NCBI GenBank assembly: GCA_007129455.1
Contig: SKVL01000024.1
Coordinates: 1-6,138, forward strand
Length of the DNA: 6,138 nt
Origin: Candidatus Campbelliibacteriota bacterium
Lineage (GTDB): Bacteria; Patescibacteriota; Minisyncoccia; Phycocordibacterales; CSBR16-193
Reading direction: 5' to 3'
Part shown: piece after piece, positions 1-4,708 of the stretch
How the letters are laid out: each line of letters opens with the position of its first letter
Numbering within the stretch: position 1 is the first letter of the stretch
The notes under the pieces: model-generated
What the model saw: only the letters and a program-made list of their open reading frames with translations
The model's database searches: none
Told to the model about the DNA's origin: nothing
Program-made: the position numbers and the translations under genes

Positions 1-278
1 ACAGAGGTGACGATAAAGAGAGGGTTTATTTTACTGAAGAGTTCTTCGTTTCTTTTTTCTTTATTTAAAAACAAATAGACAACAAAACCGGCAAGCAAGA
101 GATAGATAACTCCCCAGATTGCAAAAGTAAGACCCGCCGGAGCAAACAGATTGGGATAGGCCTCCGATATCTCACCGGTTGAGCGGTTATTAATAGGTAA
201 GCTGTTTGCCATGAAATTGACCGCCACCATAGCGATATAGGCGAGTCCTGCAATTATTTTTATAGTTAAGTTCTTCAT
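1..278 (-). CDS. TspO/MBR-like integral membrane protein, N-terminal part (3' end outside window)
   Basis: Reading from the ATG at 278, 92 codons are open to the window edge. Seen: a first hydrophobic helix at residues about 5-25, a polar stretch with NSLPINNRSTGEISEAYPNL (25-44), then PAGLTFAIWG (47-56) running into a second helix to about residue 71, followed by a charged loop. The PAG-x-TF-x-IWG-x-IYLLL pattern resembles the conserved loop-helix region of the TspO/MBR (tryptophan-rich sensory protein) family, whose bacterial members are small membrane proteins linked to tetrapyrrole and stress responses. Bacterial relatives of this subtype begin with a similar N-LPxN-TGxIS-YPNLF motif (from memory). 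Specific function is not known. No Shine-Dalgarno sequence precedes the ATG, but a -10-like TATAAT lies 6 nt upstream, so translation may be leaderless. The gene follows the 573-aa gene on the same strand after 106 bp. Family assignment is moderately sure; ligand and role cannot be told from this fragment. Confidence 0.72.
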   Translation of the reverse strand, partial: MKNLTIKIIAGLAYIAMVAVNFMANSLPINNRSTGEISEAYPNLFAPAGLTFAIWGVIYLLLAGFVVYLFLNKEKRNEELFSKINPLFIVTS

Positions 279-284
279 GATTTA

Positions 285-312
285 ATTATATTTTAAAACT
301 CTCTCGTTTAAA
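285..312 (-). promoter_or_regulatory. Candidate promoter giving a leaderless mRNA for the TspO-like gene
   Basis: On the minus strand a perfect TATAAT (285-290) lies 6 nt before the ATG at 278. A weak -35 TTTAAA (307-312) is 16 bp further upstream. Initiation 6-7 nt after the -10 would fall on or next to the start codon. The 10-bp sequence GAGTTTTAAA occurs twice here (plus-strand positions 292-301 and 307-316, period 15 bp), overlapping the -35 and the spacer. This could be an operator or only AT-rich chance. Confidence 0.4.
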
Positions 313-384
313 ACTCAATGTTTTAATAATTAATTTATGATACACAGAGAAAATTTATTTTTTGAAGATAGATTCAATCTCTTT

Positions 385-2106
385 TTACCGATACCTTCTA
401 CAGTCGTATCCAGTTTTCTCAACTTGCGGTTGTGTGGATTTGACTTCCATACTTTGATTTTCCAAACCCTGAGAACTAACGCAAAAGCCGACACCCGCCT
501 CTTTATTGAGAGGCAAGATAGCTATCCAACTCTGACCTTCCGGGCCTACTTTGCAATATTCCCTAACAACGGGATCACCGAAAAATCTTTTTTCAAGTCC
601 CGGAGCGCTGGCCATTGCGTTCTGAAACATTTCTTCCATCATGAATCTCTCCTGCGAATATGATCCATAACCACACAGCTCGTATTTACCCTCTTGGCGA
701 TAGTATCGGTTAGCAACTTTTTGCATTTCCAACATATTAGATCTGATATTATCATCCAGACTTTCGTTCAATGAGGTGTAGTCGGGAACTTCGATCTTGA
801 TCCGCTTATCTATATCATCAATTTCAATTTTCAACTCGAAGGATCGAGTCATACCGACAACAGGTTCTCTGTCATATTCAAAAGCGAACGCCTCGGTCAT
901 CTCTACCAGCTGATCGGCTATCTCTTCACCTGTTCCGGTTATTTTCAAACTTTTAAAATATACATTACCGCCTTTCAAATTTACCACCACCTCCACATCA
1001 AACTTTTTATTCAAAAGTTCTGCAATATTTTCCGAGCTTCCAACCCACCGAGCTTGCTCAGATTCCAAAACCTTGTTAAACCCTTCTTTTGCTTGAGTTA
1101 GTCCAATTAAAAAATCAAGAAGATTGGGATCCAGAGAGAGTGAGTCGATATATTCGAATATCTCGTCAGCCCTGTTTCTTTCATCTTCCGTCAACCCGCC
1201 GGGGCCTTTTTCAGTAGCGACTTGCAACAATAAAACGAGCTCCAAAAAATGATCGAAGCCCTTTACCGAACTTTCCAAAGTGGTATTAAGGTCATCAATA
1301 ATATTTCTCAGGTCGGAGAAAAATGGCCCCAAACGATCGGACCCTGCTTGAAAATTAGCATCAAATGTTTTAAGTCTTCCTTCGGTCGAATTTGTCTCAT
1401 TAATCAATTCCCAACGGATCAGTTCGTGTTCTTGAAGTAAGGACAATAGCCCACCGGCTATCTGCAATAAATGAATATCTTCCCAAGCCGAAAAATCATG
1501 CCAATTAACCTCTTTCGGATCGAATTCCACCCATTGATCGGCCGGCAGGTTATCAAAGAAATAGGGTGATGATACTTGACGCCAGTCCGATTCCGACCAA
1601 TCATCATATGAAGGTGGCTTCATAAGTAGTCGAGGTTTTTGCTTAAAGTATAACTTCCAATCCTCAAATCGTAGACCCCAATCCAGTATCAAACGAGTGT
1701 CGTCTTCAGGAAATGCGCCGTGTCTGTCTCGGCTTCCGATCCTTCTGTCCATTTCAAACTGTAATTCAAACTGAGATCGGTCCAACGGCCGACCAAAAGT
1801 GGAGGAACCTCGCAGATTCGCTTCCGTAAAAAATCGCAAAAAGTCCATACCCCCCTCAGCCTTCCAACTTAAAAGGAAAGAAGCCCTTTCCATCTCCCTT
1901 AAATTGCTAATGGCTTTTTCTATTAACTCTTCATCGCTCTCTGCGTGGATTTCTTTTTCCAAAGGCGTCTCCTTTGAGATCAACCACACCGATCCTATAA
2001 CCGTCGCTGTGAACAAAAGAACGACAAACGCCAGTAGCAGTCGCTTCTTGTTTGACGAGGAGGATCGGTTCTCTTGGTAATTTAATTCGGGGTATTCGGA
2101 TGACAT
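385..2106 (-). CDS. Single-pass membrane protein with large extracytoplasmic region and pilin-like C-terminal tail
   Basis: 573 aa; no exact family recognised. Seen: a polar, Ser-rich cytoplasmic N-terminus (1-20) ending in NKKR, one transmembrane helix (about 22-43), then an extracytoplasmic remainder. Residues about 55-200 alternate in a beta-rich way (repeated LxFxxDxD-like strands, many Trp and Tyr). Residues about 205-365 look helical. Residues about 366-442 are again beta-rich and end in the phrase IKIEVPDYTSLNESL. This order recalls LolA/LppX-like lipoprotein-fold proteins of CPR bacteria (inference by style, not a search). The tail (about 450-573) carries NMLEMQKVANRYYRQEGKY, like the alpha-helix to first-loop segment of type IV pilin heads (RxxDLxxIQxALxxYYxxNGxYP), with Cys at 478, 518, 542 and 569 for possible disulfides. 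There is no prepilin peptidase motif at its N-terminus. The start at 2106 is the first Met before the membrane helix; no Shine-Dalgarno site is evident. It lies 76 bp downstream of the DUF5652 gene and may be read from the same transcript. Confidence 0.8.
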   Translation of the reverse strand: MSSEYPELNYQENRSSSSNKKRLLLAFVVLLFTATVIGSVWLISKETPLEKEIHAESDEELIEKAISNLREMERASFLLSWKAEGGMDFLRFFTEANLRGSSTFGRPLDRSQFELQFEMDRRIGSRDRHGAFPEDDTRLILDWGLRFEDWKLYFKQKPRLLMKPPSYDDWSESDWRQVSSPYFFDNLPADQWVEFDPKEVNWHDFSAWEDIHLLQIAGGLLSLLQEHELIRWELINETNSTEGRLKTFDANFQAGSDRLGPFFSDLRNIIDDLNTTLESSVKGFDHFLELVLLLQVATEKGPGGLTEDERNRADEIFEYIDSLSLDPNLLDFLIGLTQAKEGFNKVLESEQARWVGSSENIAELLNKKFDVEVVVNLKGGNVYFKSLKITGTGEEIADQLVEMTEAFAFEYDREPVVGMTRSFELKIEIDDIDKRIKIEVPDYTSLNESLDDNIRSNMLEMQKVANRYYRQEGKYELCGYGSYSQERFMMEEMFQNAMASAPGLEKRFFGDPVVREYCKVGPEGQSWIAILPLNKEAGVGFCVSSQGLENQSMEVKSTQPQVEKTGYDCRRYR

Positions 2107-2182
2107 TCAAATTAACTTACTCACTATGAAAAACCTTATAACAAAGTAAATTTATAACATTATGCGACTTTTCATAAATTAA

Positions 2183-2422
2183 TTATTTCATCTTTTGTTG
2201 TAATTCTCCACTCGAGGTTTCTATTTCTTTATTCTTACTGAATACAAAAATATAAAGAATCTCCAATAATCCTACTGTGTTGAATATAAGAAGTGCGATA
2301 AACCACCATCGTTCATTTCTTCGAGCAGACTTCCACAAAGCTATTCCCTTCCATGGTAGTGTCCACAGACCGGCTATTACAATTACCCAAATAATCCATT
2401 GATTTTCTGCAAAATATTCCAT
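2183..2422 (-). CDS. DUF5652-type small two-helix membrane protein
   Basis: 79 aa. Seen: helix 1 at about residues 8-30 (NQWIIWVIVIAGLWTLP), a short basic loop with WKGIALWKSARRNERWW (24-40), helix 2 at about 40-61 (FIALLIFNTVGLLEILYIF), and a charged tail. The pattern WKG-x-ALW-x-AR-x(3)-WW-x(6)-NT-x-G-x-LE-x-LY-x-F is what I recall for DUF5652, a family common in CPR bacteria and some archaea and of unknown function; it is often described as distantly like phospholipase D N-terminal (PLDc_N) membrane segments. The start ATG at 2422 is 26 nt downstream of the msrA stop, with no clear Shine-Dalgarno sequence, so it probably depends on transcription from msrB-msrA. Being next to msrBA does not by itself indicate an oxidative stress role. 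Confidence 0.82.
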   Translation of the reverse strand: MEYFAENQWIIWVIVIAGLWTLPWKGIALWKSARRNERWWFIALLIFNTVGLLEILYIFVFSKNKEIETSSGELQQKMK

Positions 2423-2448
2423 GTTTTTTAACAGTATATCATTAAAAA

Positions 2449-2937
2449 CTATTTCAAATAACTATCAAAGTATAATGTGTGGCAAGTGTAGCCACCGGGG
2501 TTCTTTTGCAGATACTTTTGATGATAGTCCTCGGCGGGATAGAACTTCCGGAGAGGCTCGAGTGTTGTGACCACCGGACCCTTCCACCTCTTGGAATCGT
2601 TGACCAACCGGATAAATTTCTCGGCTTCTTTTTTCTCTTCTTCGTTTCCGTAAAAGACTGCCGAGCGGTAAGAGGTGCCGATGTCATTGCCTTGCCGGTT
2701 CAGAGTCGTGGGATCATGAATCTGAAAGAAAAAATCAAGCAGTTTTTGATAAGAAGTTTTCTCCGCATCGTATGTTATCTCGACGGCCTCGGCGTGACCT
2801 TGATGGTTCTCGTAAGTCGGATCTTCAACTTCTCCGCCGGTGTAGCCGACAGTGGTGTCTATTACCCCCGGCTGTTTTCTGATCAGCTCTTCCAGACCCC
2901 AGAAACAACCTCCTGCTAATACTATTTTTTTATTCAT
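2449..2937 (-). CDS. msrA: Peptide-methionine (S)-S-oxide reductase MsrA
   Basis: 162 aa from the ATG at 2937. It reduces the S diastereomer of methionine sulfoxide, free or in proteins, back to methionine, with thioredoxin as usual reductant. Seen: the catalytic GCFWG motif with nucleophile Cys11, the GYTGG (31-35) and TYENHQGHAE (41-50) family motifs, FFQIHDPTTLNRQGND (70-85), and the C-terminal YHQKYLQKNPGGYTCH (138-153). The protein has only two Cys; Cys152 near the C-terminus is the likely resolving Cys, as in two-Cys MsrA enzymes. Length is typical and no signal peptide is visible, so it should be cytosolic. A TTG at 2958 would add seven residues and overlap msrB. The ATG is preferred because the family normally begins a few residues before the first strand and it sits just 7 nt after the msrB stop. 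That spacing indicates an operon with msrB, possibly with translational coupling. No strong Shine-Dalgarno site is seen. Confidence 0.96.
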   Translation of the reverse strand: MNKKIVLAGGCFWGLEELIRKQPGVIDTTVGYTGGEVEDPTYENHQGHAEAVEITYDAEKTSYQKLLDFFFQIHDPTTLNRQGNDIGTSYRSAVFYGNEEEKKEAEKFIRLVNDSKRWKGPVVTTLEPLRKFYPAEDYHQKYLQKNPGGYTCHTLYFDSYLK

Positions 2938-2944
2938 ATATTTT

Positions 2945-3376
2945 TTATTCACTTGCAATGAATCTCATTGAAATGGAGTTCACACAGTGGCGAATGTTCT
3001 TATCCGTCATCTTTTCACCGGTAAAGACATGTCCGAGATGGGCTCCGCAGTTTGCACAAGTTATCTCGGTACGCACACCGTCGGCGTCCAGTGTTTTCTT
3101 TACGGCTCCTTCTATTTCATCATCAAAACTCGGCCAGCCACAGCCTGAGTCAAATTTGTCTTCCGATCTGTACAGCAAAGCTCCACACCGACGACATGCG
3201 TAAACCCCCTTGTCGGTCGTGTTCACATACTCGCCCGAAAAGGGCGCCTCGGTTCCTTTATTAACTATTACTCTTTTTTCTTCCGCGGAGAGCTCATCGC
3301 CGAGAGGAGCCCGTTCCCTTTCGTTCTCCGCGGGAGAGTTTGTCGGCTTATCTTTTTTTAGATGATTCTTTGTCAT
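2945..3376 (-). CDS. msrB: Peptide-methionine (R)-S-oxide reductase MsrB
   Basis: 143 aa, SelR domain. It reduces the R diastereomer of protein-bound methionine sulfoxide, complementing MsrA. Seen: two zinc-binding CxxC pairs (Cys61/Cys64 in CRRC and Cys107/Cys110 in CANC), FDSGCGWPSF (75-84) containing Cys79, the likely resolving Cys, GAHLGHVF (111-118), and RHCVNSISMRF (129-139) with catalytic Cys131. All key residues are present, so the enzyme should be active, and it is a Cys rather than a Sec form. The first 28 residues are highly charged and low in complexity, lying before the usual LSAEEKRVI start of the domain; they do not look like a signal peptide, so the protein is predicted cytosolic. 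The ATG at 3376 has no good Shine-Dalgarno sequence. It is the first gene of the msrB - msrA - DUF5652 cluster, and its promoter must lie in the roughly 100 bp downstream of the preceding gene's terminator; I see no convincing -35/-10 pair there. Confidence 0.96.
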   Translation of the reverse strand: MTKNHLKKDKPTNSPAENERERAPLGDELSAEEKRVIVNKGTEAPFSGEYVNTTDKGVYACRRCGALLYRSEDKFDSGCGWPSFDDEIEGAVKKTLDADGVRTEITCANCGAHLGHVFTGEKMTDKNIRHCVNSISMRFIASE

Positions 3377-3410
3377 AGCTTAATTCAAACATAATTTTAA
3401 GGATCCGACA

Positions 3411-3447
3411 CTAAAAAGAAAAACCGCCTAACAAAGTCGGGCGGTTT
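3411..3447 (-). terminator. Rho-independent terminator of the 166-aa repeat-protein gene
   Basis: Inverted repeat AAACCGCC (3421-3428) / GGCGGTTT (3440-3447): 8-bp GC-rich stem with 11-nt loop. On the minus strand it is followed by TTTTTCTTTTT (from the A-rich 3411-3423). It lies 28 nt downstream of the stop of the 166-aa gene and upstream of msrB, so it separates the two transcription units. Confidence 0.87.
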
Positions 3448-3474
3448 GGTTATTGAAAACACATTCTGAGGACT

Positions 3475-3975
3475 CTACTCTTCACAATCCCCCCTCCTGG
3501 AAGCTTGACGACAACGAAATGCTTCCATAAATTCTGATGGGACTTTGCATAGCCGAATCCACTTTCTCCAAGCGACCAGCATGACCTCACTTTTAAGGCG
3601 AGACCGCAGATAAGCACTCTTGGCTTCATCGAAGTTGGTGGCCTTCTTTACCTCAAGAATAGAAAGCTTATCCCACTTATCAAAACCGAGCTGTTCGGCT
3701 CTGCTGCCAGACCGAGCGTTCTTGAGTACATCCTTGATTTCTTTGATTTCAGTGGCTTTATCCATTTTAAAGTTATCCATCTCAAGAAGAGAAAGTCTAT
3801 CCCACTTCTTAATGGCCTCCTGTTCTGCTCTCTCCAACGTATAGATAAGGTAAGCATATCTTCCTTTAGCGGTATTTACATCAGAGCGCCTTCCGCCAAA
3901 ATAATACCTGAGCTTGGATAATAGGATACTTATCCTCCCTATTATTAGTCCTTCCAGTTTCACAACATCTGCCAT
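3475..3975 (-). CDS. Three-repeat helical protein with KWDxLSxLE signature, function unknown
   Basis: 166 aa; not recognised as a named family. Seen: an amphipathic, not clearly membrane-spanning N-terminus (1-28), then three roughly 40-residue helical units at about 35-73, 74-111 and 112-146. Each unit ends in a similar block: EAIKKWDRLSLLE (53-65), LGFDKWDKLSILE (96-108) and the diverged VMLVAWRKWIRLCK (131-144). Units 2 and 3 begin with AT-x(3)-E-x-K. The first two blocks also match at the DNA level (plus-strand 3661 and 3790, 129 bp = 43 codons apart), which supports internal duplication. The C-terminus is basic with two late Cys (155, 164). No signal peptide or catalytic motif is visible; an alpha-hairpin scaffold used in protein contacts is a reasonable inference, no more. 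The start at 3975 is fixed by an ideal AAGGAGGT 5 nt upstream. It has its own promoter and terminator, so it is monocistronic. Confidence 0.85.
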   Translation of the reverse strand: MADVVKLEGLIIGRISILLSKLRYYFGGRRSDVNTAKGRYAYLIYTLERAEQEAIKKWDRLSLLEMDNFKMDKATEIKEIKDVLKNARSGSRAEQLGFDKWDKLSILEVKKATNFDEAKSAYLRSRLKSEVMLVAWRKWIRLCKVPSEFMEAFRCRQASRRGDCEE

Positions 3976-3980
3976 GTCTA

Positions 3981-3988
3981 ACCTCCTT
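3981..3988 (-). promoter_or_regulatory. Strong Shine-Dalgarno site (AAGGAGGT) of the 166-aa gene
   Basis: AAGGAGGT on the minus strand ends 5 nt before the ATG at 3975 and fixes the start. Such a site is the exception in this window: besides this gene only the 41-aa plus-strand gene has one. Confidence 0.9.
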
Positions 3989-4031
3989 TATGTTTTTTAG
4001 TTTTCAATATTAAAAAAACATTCTGTTTGTT

Positions 4032-4060
4032 TTTATAACATGTGTTGGTTATTTAGTCAA
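4032..4060 (-). promoter_or_regulatory. Sigma70-type promoter of the 166-aa gene (TTGACT-17-TATAAA, extended -10)
   Basis: On the minus strand a -35 TTGACT (4055-4060), a 17-bp spacer and a -10 TATAAA (4032-4037) preceded by TGT form a near-consensus extended -10 promoter. Predicted start near 4025 gives a leader of about 50 nt before the ATG at 3975. An inverted repeat ATAAC-8-GTTAT (4035-4052) covers the upstream part of the -10 and most of the spacer, so it could be an operator, though 5-bp AT-rich arms may be chance. Confidence 0.8.
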
Positions 4061-4182
4061 TACACGCGTTATGGTTCAATAGCTTGGAAACATCCTGCAA
4101 GTTATTATGAAAAATATGTCATACTGAAAAAAACCACATCTACCCGTGACCCGCCGAGATATGGCGGATCCGGTTTATGATA
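4061..4182. other. Divergent intergenic core between two promoters; one GC hairpin, no gene seen
   Basis: This stretch separates the minus-strand promoter (4032-4060) from the plus-strand -35 at 4183. It contains a CCGCC (4151-4155) / GGCGG (4163-4167) hairpin with 7-nt loop, flanked by a possible outer pairing AAACC (4131-4135) with GGTTT (4172-4176). There is no adjacent T-run on either strand, so it is not a standard terminator. No open reading frame with a ribosome site is visible. Confidence 0.5.
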
Positions 4183-4213
4183 TTGACATCTATTAATATA
4201 TATATGTTAGAGT
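4183..4213 (+). promoter_or_regulatory. Candidate promoter of the 41-aa small-protein gene
   Basis: A perfect -35 TTGACA (4183-4188) is followed by an alternating AT tract. The -10 is ambiguous: TAGAGT (4208-4213) has a TGT extension but a 19-bp spacer, while TATGTT (4203-4208) has only 14 bp. Either would give a leader of roughly 90 nt. The -35 is convincing, the exact -10 is not. Confidence 0.5.
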
Positions 4214-4233
4214 TCTACCAGAAATAGAGTGCC

Positions 4234-4275
4234 CCTTTAAGGGATAATAAAAAATATTTTTTATTAAGGTTTTTT
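4234..4275 (+). promoter_or_regulatory. AT-rich hairpin with U-run in the leader of the 41-aa gene (possible attenuator)
   Basis: A perfect 20-bp palindrome (4246-4265, arms AATAAAAAAT/ATTTTTTATT) can be extended, across an 8-nt bulge, by CCTT (4234-4237) pairing with AAGG (4266-4269). Six T follow directly (4270-4275). The layout is that of an intrinsic terminator placed about 32 nt before the start codon, but the stem is almost all A-U and therefore weak. CCCTTTAAGGG (4233-4243), a second short palindrome, could compete with it. Confidence 0.35.
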
Positions 4276-4307
4276 GCCGGAAATAAAAAAAATCTAAGGA
4301 GGAGATT

Positions 4308-4433
4308 ATGGGTATAATATTTGCAGTTGTGTTCGGGATGGCTGCCGGCATGCATTTATTTTTTCACTCTTTGCATGATAGTGGGCCCGGAGAGCACAGG
4401 GAAAACTTCAGATCCATCCAAGGAAGAGGGTGA
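4308..4433 (+). CDS. Small 41-aa single-helix protein with four His, function unknown
   Basis: ATG at 4308, TGA at 4431-4433. An AAGGAGG sits 5 nt upstream, one of the two best ribosome sites in the window, and is the main reason to call this gene. Seen: a hydrophobic N-terminal helix (about 2-19, GIIFAVVFGMAAGMHLFF) without a clear cleavage site, then a polar tail with HSLHDSGPGEHRENF. His occur at 16, 20, 23 and 30, so the helix end and tail could bind metal; this is speculation. It is the only well-supported plus-strand gene, with its own promoter-like -35 and a good terminator 48 nt after the stop, so it forms a complete small transcription unit. No family recognised. Alternatives: a regulatory leader peptide (nothing follows it on this strand, so unlikely) or a small membrane peptide such as a toxin; the short His-rich tail is not typical of known type I toxins. 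Confidence 0.65.
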   Translation: MGIIFAVVFGMAAGMHLFFHSLHDSGPGEHRENFRSIQGRG

Positions 4434-4481
4434 GGGTGAAATAAAAAACCAACTGTAAAAAAGATCTCTTTTCCCCGATCT

Positions 4482-4513
4482 AAAGGAGAAGTCTTAAAAA
4501 GCTTCTCCTTTTT
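4482..4513 (+). terminator. Rho-independent terminator downstream of the 41-aa gene
   Basis: AAAGGAGAAG (4482-4491) and CTTCTCCTTT (4502-4511) form a perfect 10-bp stem with a 10-nt loop, followed by further T (TTCTTG), giving a T5 run. It lies 48 nt after the stop at 4433 in plus orientation. Confidence 0.8.
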
Positions 4514-4602
4514 CTTGTCTCGAGCCCGTTTTAATGACCTTGTTCATATGAAAAAAAGAGGGAGACTTAAGGTCTTTTAAATCATTAAGAAAGTTTTATT
4601 AT

Positions 4603-4629
4603 AAAAAAAATCCAAATCATATTTGGATT
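4603..4629 (-). terminator. Second (distal) rho-independent terminator of the 120-aa gene
   Basis: AATCCAAAT (4609-4617) / ATTTGGATT (4621-4629) is a perfect 9-bp stem with a 3-nt loop. On the minus strand it is followed by a run of eight T (4603-4610, partly in the stem base). It lies downstream of the larger hairpin at 4635-4678, forming a tandem pair for minus-strand transcription. Confidence 0.72.
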
Positions 4630-4634
4630 AATAC

Positions 4635-4680
4635 AAAACACACTAACCATAAATTCTTATTTTTGGTTAGTGTGTTTTTT
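4635..4680. terminator. Long 15-bp hairpin, bidirectional terminator between convergent genes
   Basis: 4635-4649 and 4664-4678 (core CACACTAACCA / TGGTTAGTGTG) form a perfect 15-bp stem with a 14-nt loop. The plus strand continues in a T-run (seven T in 4675-4681), while the minus strand runs into TTTTGTATT. It is placed 31 nt after the stop of the minus-strand 120-aa gene and stops transcripts arriving from either side. Confidence 0.8.
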
Positions 4681-4708
4681 TCGGATATGTGCCATCATGT
4701 TCCAACTG

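Noticed and set aside
65..253. 62-codon minus-strand open frame
   Set aside because: Wrong frame of the TspO-like gene, which reads through the window edge from the ATG at 278 with clear membrane helices and family motifs.
337..663. 108-codon plus-strand open frame
   Set aside because: Antisense to the C-terminal tail of the 573-aa gene; no Shine-Dalgarno sequence and no recognisable domain.
2479..2919. 146-codon plus-strand open frame
   Set aside because: Lies entirely antisense to msrA, whose motifs are unmistakable; it has no ribosome site and an implausible Phe/Leu/Val-rich product.
2938..2958. Upstream TTG start for msrA adding seven residues
   Set aside because: It would overlap msrB, uses a rare start without a better ribosome site, and the ATG at 2937 gives the usual short lead before GCFWG.
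4151..4167. CCGCC/GGCGG hairpin as a terminator
   Set aside because: The stem is only 5 bp and no T-run follows on either strand within a useful distance; no gene ends beside it.
4549..4581. 10-codon plus-strand ORF starting MKKRGRLKV
   Set aside because: Too short, without a ribosome site, and positioned between terminators.
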